Shown: positions 22,850 to 23,975 of the stretch, in pieces
Layout of the letters: each line of letters starts with the position of its first letter
Numbering within the stretch: the first letter of the stretch is position 1
Virus record (IMG/VR): IMGVR_UViG_3300032285_000314
Location: 1 to 23,975 of that record
Length of the DNA: 23,975 nucleotides
From: a virus
Reading direction: 5' to 3' (one strand)
Position numbers and translations under genes: made by a program
The notes under the pieces: model-generated
Told to the model about the DNA's origin: nothing
The model's input: the letters and a program-made list of their open reading frames with translations, nothing else
Database searches by the model: none

Positions 22850-23482
22850 ATGATTATAGGTGTGTGCGGTTTTATTGGTTCTGGCAAGGATACAGTTGCT
22901 GACTATTTGGTTAATTTCCACGGATTTAGACGAGAAAGTTTTGCCAATAGTTTGAAAGATGCTGTATCAGCAGTATTTGGTTGGGATCGCACTATGCTTG
23001 AAGGCCGCACAAAACAAGCCCGAGAATGGCGCGAACAAGTAGATCCATGGTGGGCAGAGCGTTTAGGTATGCCCAATTTAACTCCACGCTGGATCCTACA
23101 ATATTGGGGCACAGAAGTTTGCCGTCAAGGCTTTCACGATGACATGTGGATCGCAGCCTTGGAAAATAAACTACGCACCAGCACTGACAATATTGTTATT
23201 AGTGATTGCCGTTTTCCTAACGAAATTAAGTCAATTAAAGAAGTCGGCGGCATGATTGTTTGTGTAGAGCGTGGTATTCAACCGCACTGGGTTGACATAG
23301 CAGTACAAGCAAACAAGGGCAGTGCCAACGCACAGGATTGGTTAAAAACTGAAAAAATTCACGCAAGTGAAACCAGTTGGGTCGGCACTGATTTTGACGC
23401 TGTGCTTGACAATAATGGCACAATCGAAGACTTGTTTGCCCGAGTTAAAGGTCTGGTACAAGGTCACCTTGCCGCCATTTAG
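22850..23482 (+). CDS. 1: Deoxynucleoside monophosphate kinase (T4 gp1-like)
   Basis: A 210-residue kinase, probably phosphorylating dNMPs to dNDPs for phage DNA synthesis. The P-loop GFIGSGKDT is at residues 7-15. Matches to T4 gp1 in order: GSGKDTVADYLV (T4: RSGKDTTADFIM), LKDAVSAVFGW (T4: IKDALAYAWGV), ILQYWGTEVCRQGFHDDMWI (T4: LMQALGTDLIVNNFDRMYW), NIVISDCRFPNEI (T4: YYIVPDTRQDHEM), and HASETSW...NNGTIEDLFARVK (T4: HITEAGL...NDGSLEELFSKIK). T4 gp1 has 241 residues. In T4 it also accepts hydroxymethyl-dCMP; whether this phage modifies cytosine cannot be told here. It has its own early-type promoter and a strong ribosome binding site. Its 3' end overlaps the convergent HNH gene by 38 nt. 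Confidence 0.93.
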   Translation: MIIGVCGFIGSGKDTVADYLVNFHGFRRESFANSLKDAVSAVFGWDRTMLEGRTKQAREWREQVDPWWAERLGMPNLTPRWILQYWGTEVCRQGFHDDMWIAALENKLRTSTDNIVISDCRFPNEIKSIKEVGGMIVCVERGIQPHWVDIAVQANKGSANAQDWLKTEKIHASETSWVGTDFDAVLDNNGTIEDLFARVKGLVQGHLAAI

Positions 23483-23780
23483 TACCTTCTTTATGTAAAA
23501 CTCTAGCGCAGTTAGCGCAGATAGTTTTTAGATTAGTAGGGCGGCAGTTATTCAAATCTCCGTCCGTATGAAACACATTGAACACTTCTTTGTGGGCACT
23601 CTTAAACCCACACTTGTCGCACTGATTCTTGGTACGATAGCCTGAGCGATACCACTTGGGAATACCAGCGTTTGCTCCGTGTTTTAGGCAAACATTACAC
23701 ATACTTCTGTAAAACGTTTTACCGTTCTTACGATAGTTAATGGCAGCTGGCCGCATTCCGCAGGTACATAATGGTCTCAT
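23445..23780 (-). CDS. HNH-type zinc-binding protein, possible endonuclease
   Basis: A 111-residue basic protein with two likely zinc sites. The first is C5/C7 with C28/C31 at the N-terminus. The second is C54/C57 with C88/C91, bracketing H71, D73 and N83 in FHTDGDLNNCRPTNLKTICA. The His, Asn and CxxC pairs fit the beta-beta-alpha HNH fold. Free-standing HNH genes between structural genes of T4-like phages are often called homing endonucleases, though a nicking or DNA-packaging-linked role is also possible. It converges on the dNMP kinase gene (38-nt overlap). An AGTAAATA box lies 4 nt before its ATG and there is no Shine-Dalgarno. Confidence 0.8.
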   Translation of the reverse strand: MRPLCTCGMRPAAINYRKNGKTFYRSMCNVCLKHGANAGIPKWYRSGYRTKNQCDKCGFKSAHKEVFNVFHTDGDLNNCRPTNLKTICANCARVLHKEGTKWRQGDLVPDL

Positions 23781-23784
23781 AACA

Positions 23785-23792
23785 TATTTACT
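23785..23792 (-). promoter_or_regulatory. Late promoter-like box for the HNH gene (AGTAAATA)
   Basis: On the minus strand AGTAAATA ends exactly 4 nt before the ATG, the same spacing as at the MARYN fibres. Confidence 0.4.
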
Positions 23793-23853
23793 TAAACCTG
23801 GCCTTTTGCGTGCCTTTTCACATAGGCATTACAGCACCATTTAGCCAAAATCC

Positions 23854-23861
23854 TATAAATA
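23854..23861 (+). promoter_or_regulatory. T4 late promoter consensus (TATAAATA) for the tail sheath
   Basis: An exact TATAAATA lies 32 nt before the sheath ATG, giving a normal leader that carries a GGAGA ribosome binding site at 23882-23886. This is the best late promoter in the window and anchors the reading of the weaker boxes. Confidence 0.85.
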
Positions 23862-23893
23862 CATTAAGAACATGTACTCATGGAGATAACACA

Positions 23894-23975
23894 ATGGCTC
23901 AATTAAGTTCACCAGGCGTAAGCGTAACAGTAGTCGACGAGAGTTTTTACACTCCTGCCGCACCGGGCACTGTCC
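23894..23975 (+). CDS. 18: Tail sheath protein (gp18-like), 3'-truncated
   Basis: Only the first 27 residues are in the window. They read MAQLSSPGVSVTVVDESFYT then PAAPGTV. SPGV.V.....S.....P.GT is the usual N-terminus of contractile-tail sheath proteins, in which this segment joins neighbouring subunits of the sheath mesh. The exact late promoter and ribosome binding site upstream fit a highly expressed structural gene. The rest of the protein cannot be judged. Confidence 0.82.
   Translation, partial: MAQLSSPGVSVTVVDESFYTPAAPGTV

Noticed and set aside
1-23975. tRNA genes, integrase or attachment sites
   Set aside because: None could be recognised; gaps between genes are too short for most of these, and the longest one (23781-23893) holds promoter elements only.

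Overview
The window is a segment of a T4-like (contractile-tailed) bacteriophage genome, most likely from an uncultured aquatic phage. The identification rests on recognisable homologues of T4 gp13, gp14 and gp15 (neck and tail terminator), gp1 (dNMP kinase) and the start of the gp18-type tail sheath, and on boxes resembling the T4 late promoter TATAAATA, including one exact copy upstream of the sheath gene. The DNA is AT-rich. No bacterial housekeeping genes, integrase, tRNA or CRISPR array were seen. The host cannot be named from this window. The fibre style (long beta-structured proteins with GVGI and DLHLSN motifs) resembles marine T4-like phages, which is an impression from family knowledge.

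Layout. (1) Positions 1-10941, plus strand: an array of tail-fibre cassettes. Four long fibre genes (589, 2889, 5396, 8379) share an N-terminal domain of about 105 residues starting MARYN and then diverge. Most are followed by a short distal, adhesin-like gene (4241, 6936 glycine-rich, 9871 propeller-like; the truncated gene at 1-573 is probably another) and/or a small chaperone-like gene (2598, 4946, 8043). The last fibre ends in an S74 intramolecular chaperone with an intact Ser-Lys dyad. (2) Positions 10945-16106, plus strand: a tightly packed run made of a coiled-coil protein, a second chaperone-like protein, a fusion of a Cys-rich TIM-barrel-like domain with a SAM methyltransferase, two different 2-oxoglutarate/Fe(II) oxygenase-like proteins, and an unknown protein between them. 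The overlaps suggest co-translation. (3) Positions 16089-20183, minus strand: an operon reading gp14, gp15, NUDIX hydrolase, then a paralogue of the unknown protein. (4) Positions 20227-23482, plus strand: gp13, a long LGGV-repeat fibre-like protein, and dNMP kinase with its own sigma70-like promoter. (5) Positions 23445-23780, minus strand, an HNH-type protein; 23894 onwards, the tail sheath (truncated by the window end).

How it fits together: almost everything is late, structural or fibre-related. The oxygenase/methyltransferase cluster lies directly downstream of the fibres and shares a protein family with the neck operon. It is therefore a candidate system for modifying fibres or virion or host-surface molecules; this is inference. 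All four fibre starts carry AAATA exactly 4 nt before the ATG and lack a Shine-Dalgarno, suggesting leaderless or near-leaderless late transcripts. No stretch longer than 300 bases lacks a gene; the longest non-coding gap is 23781-23893.
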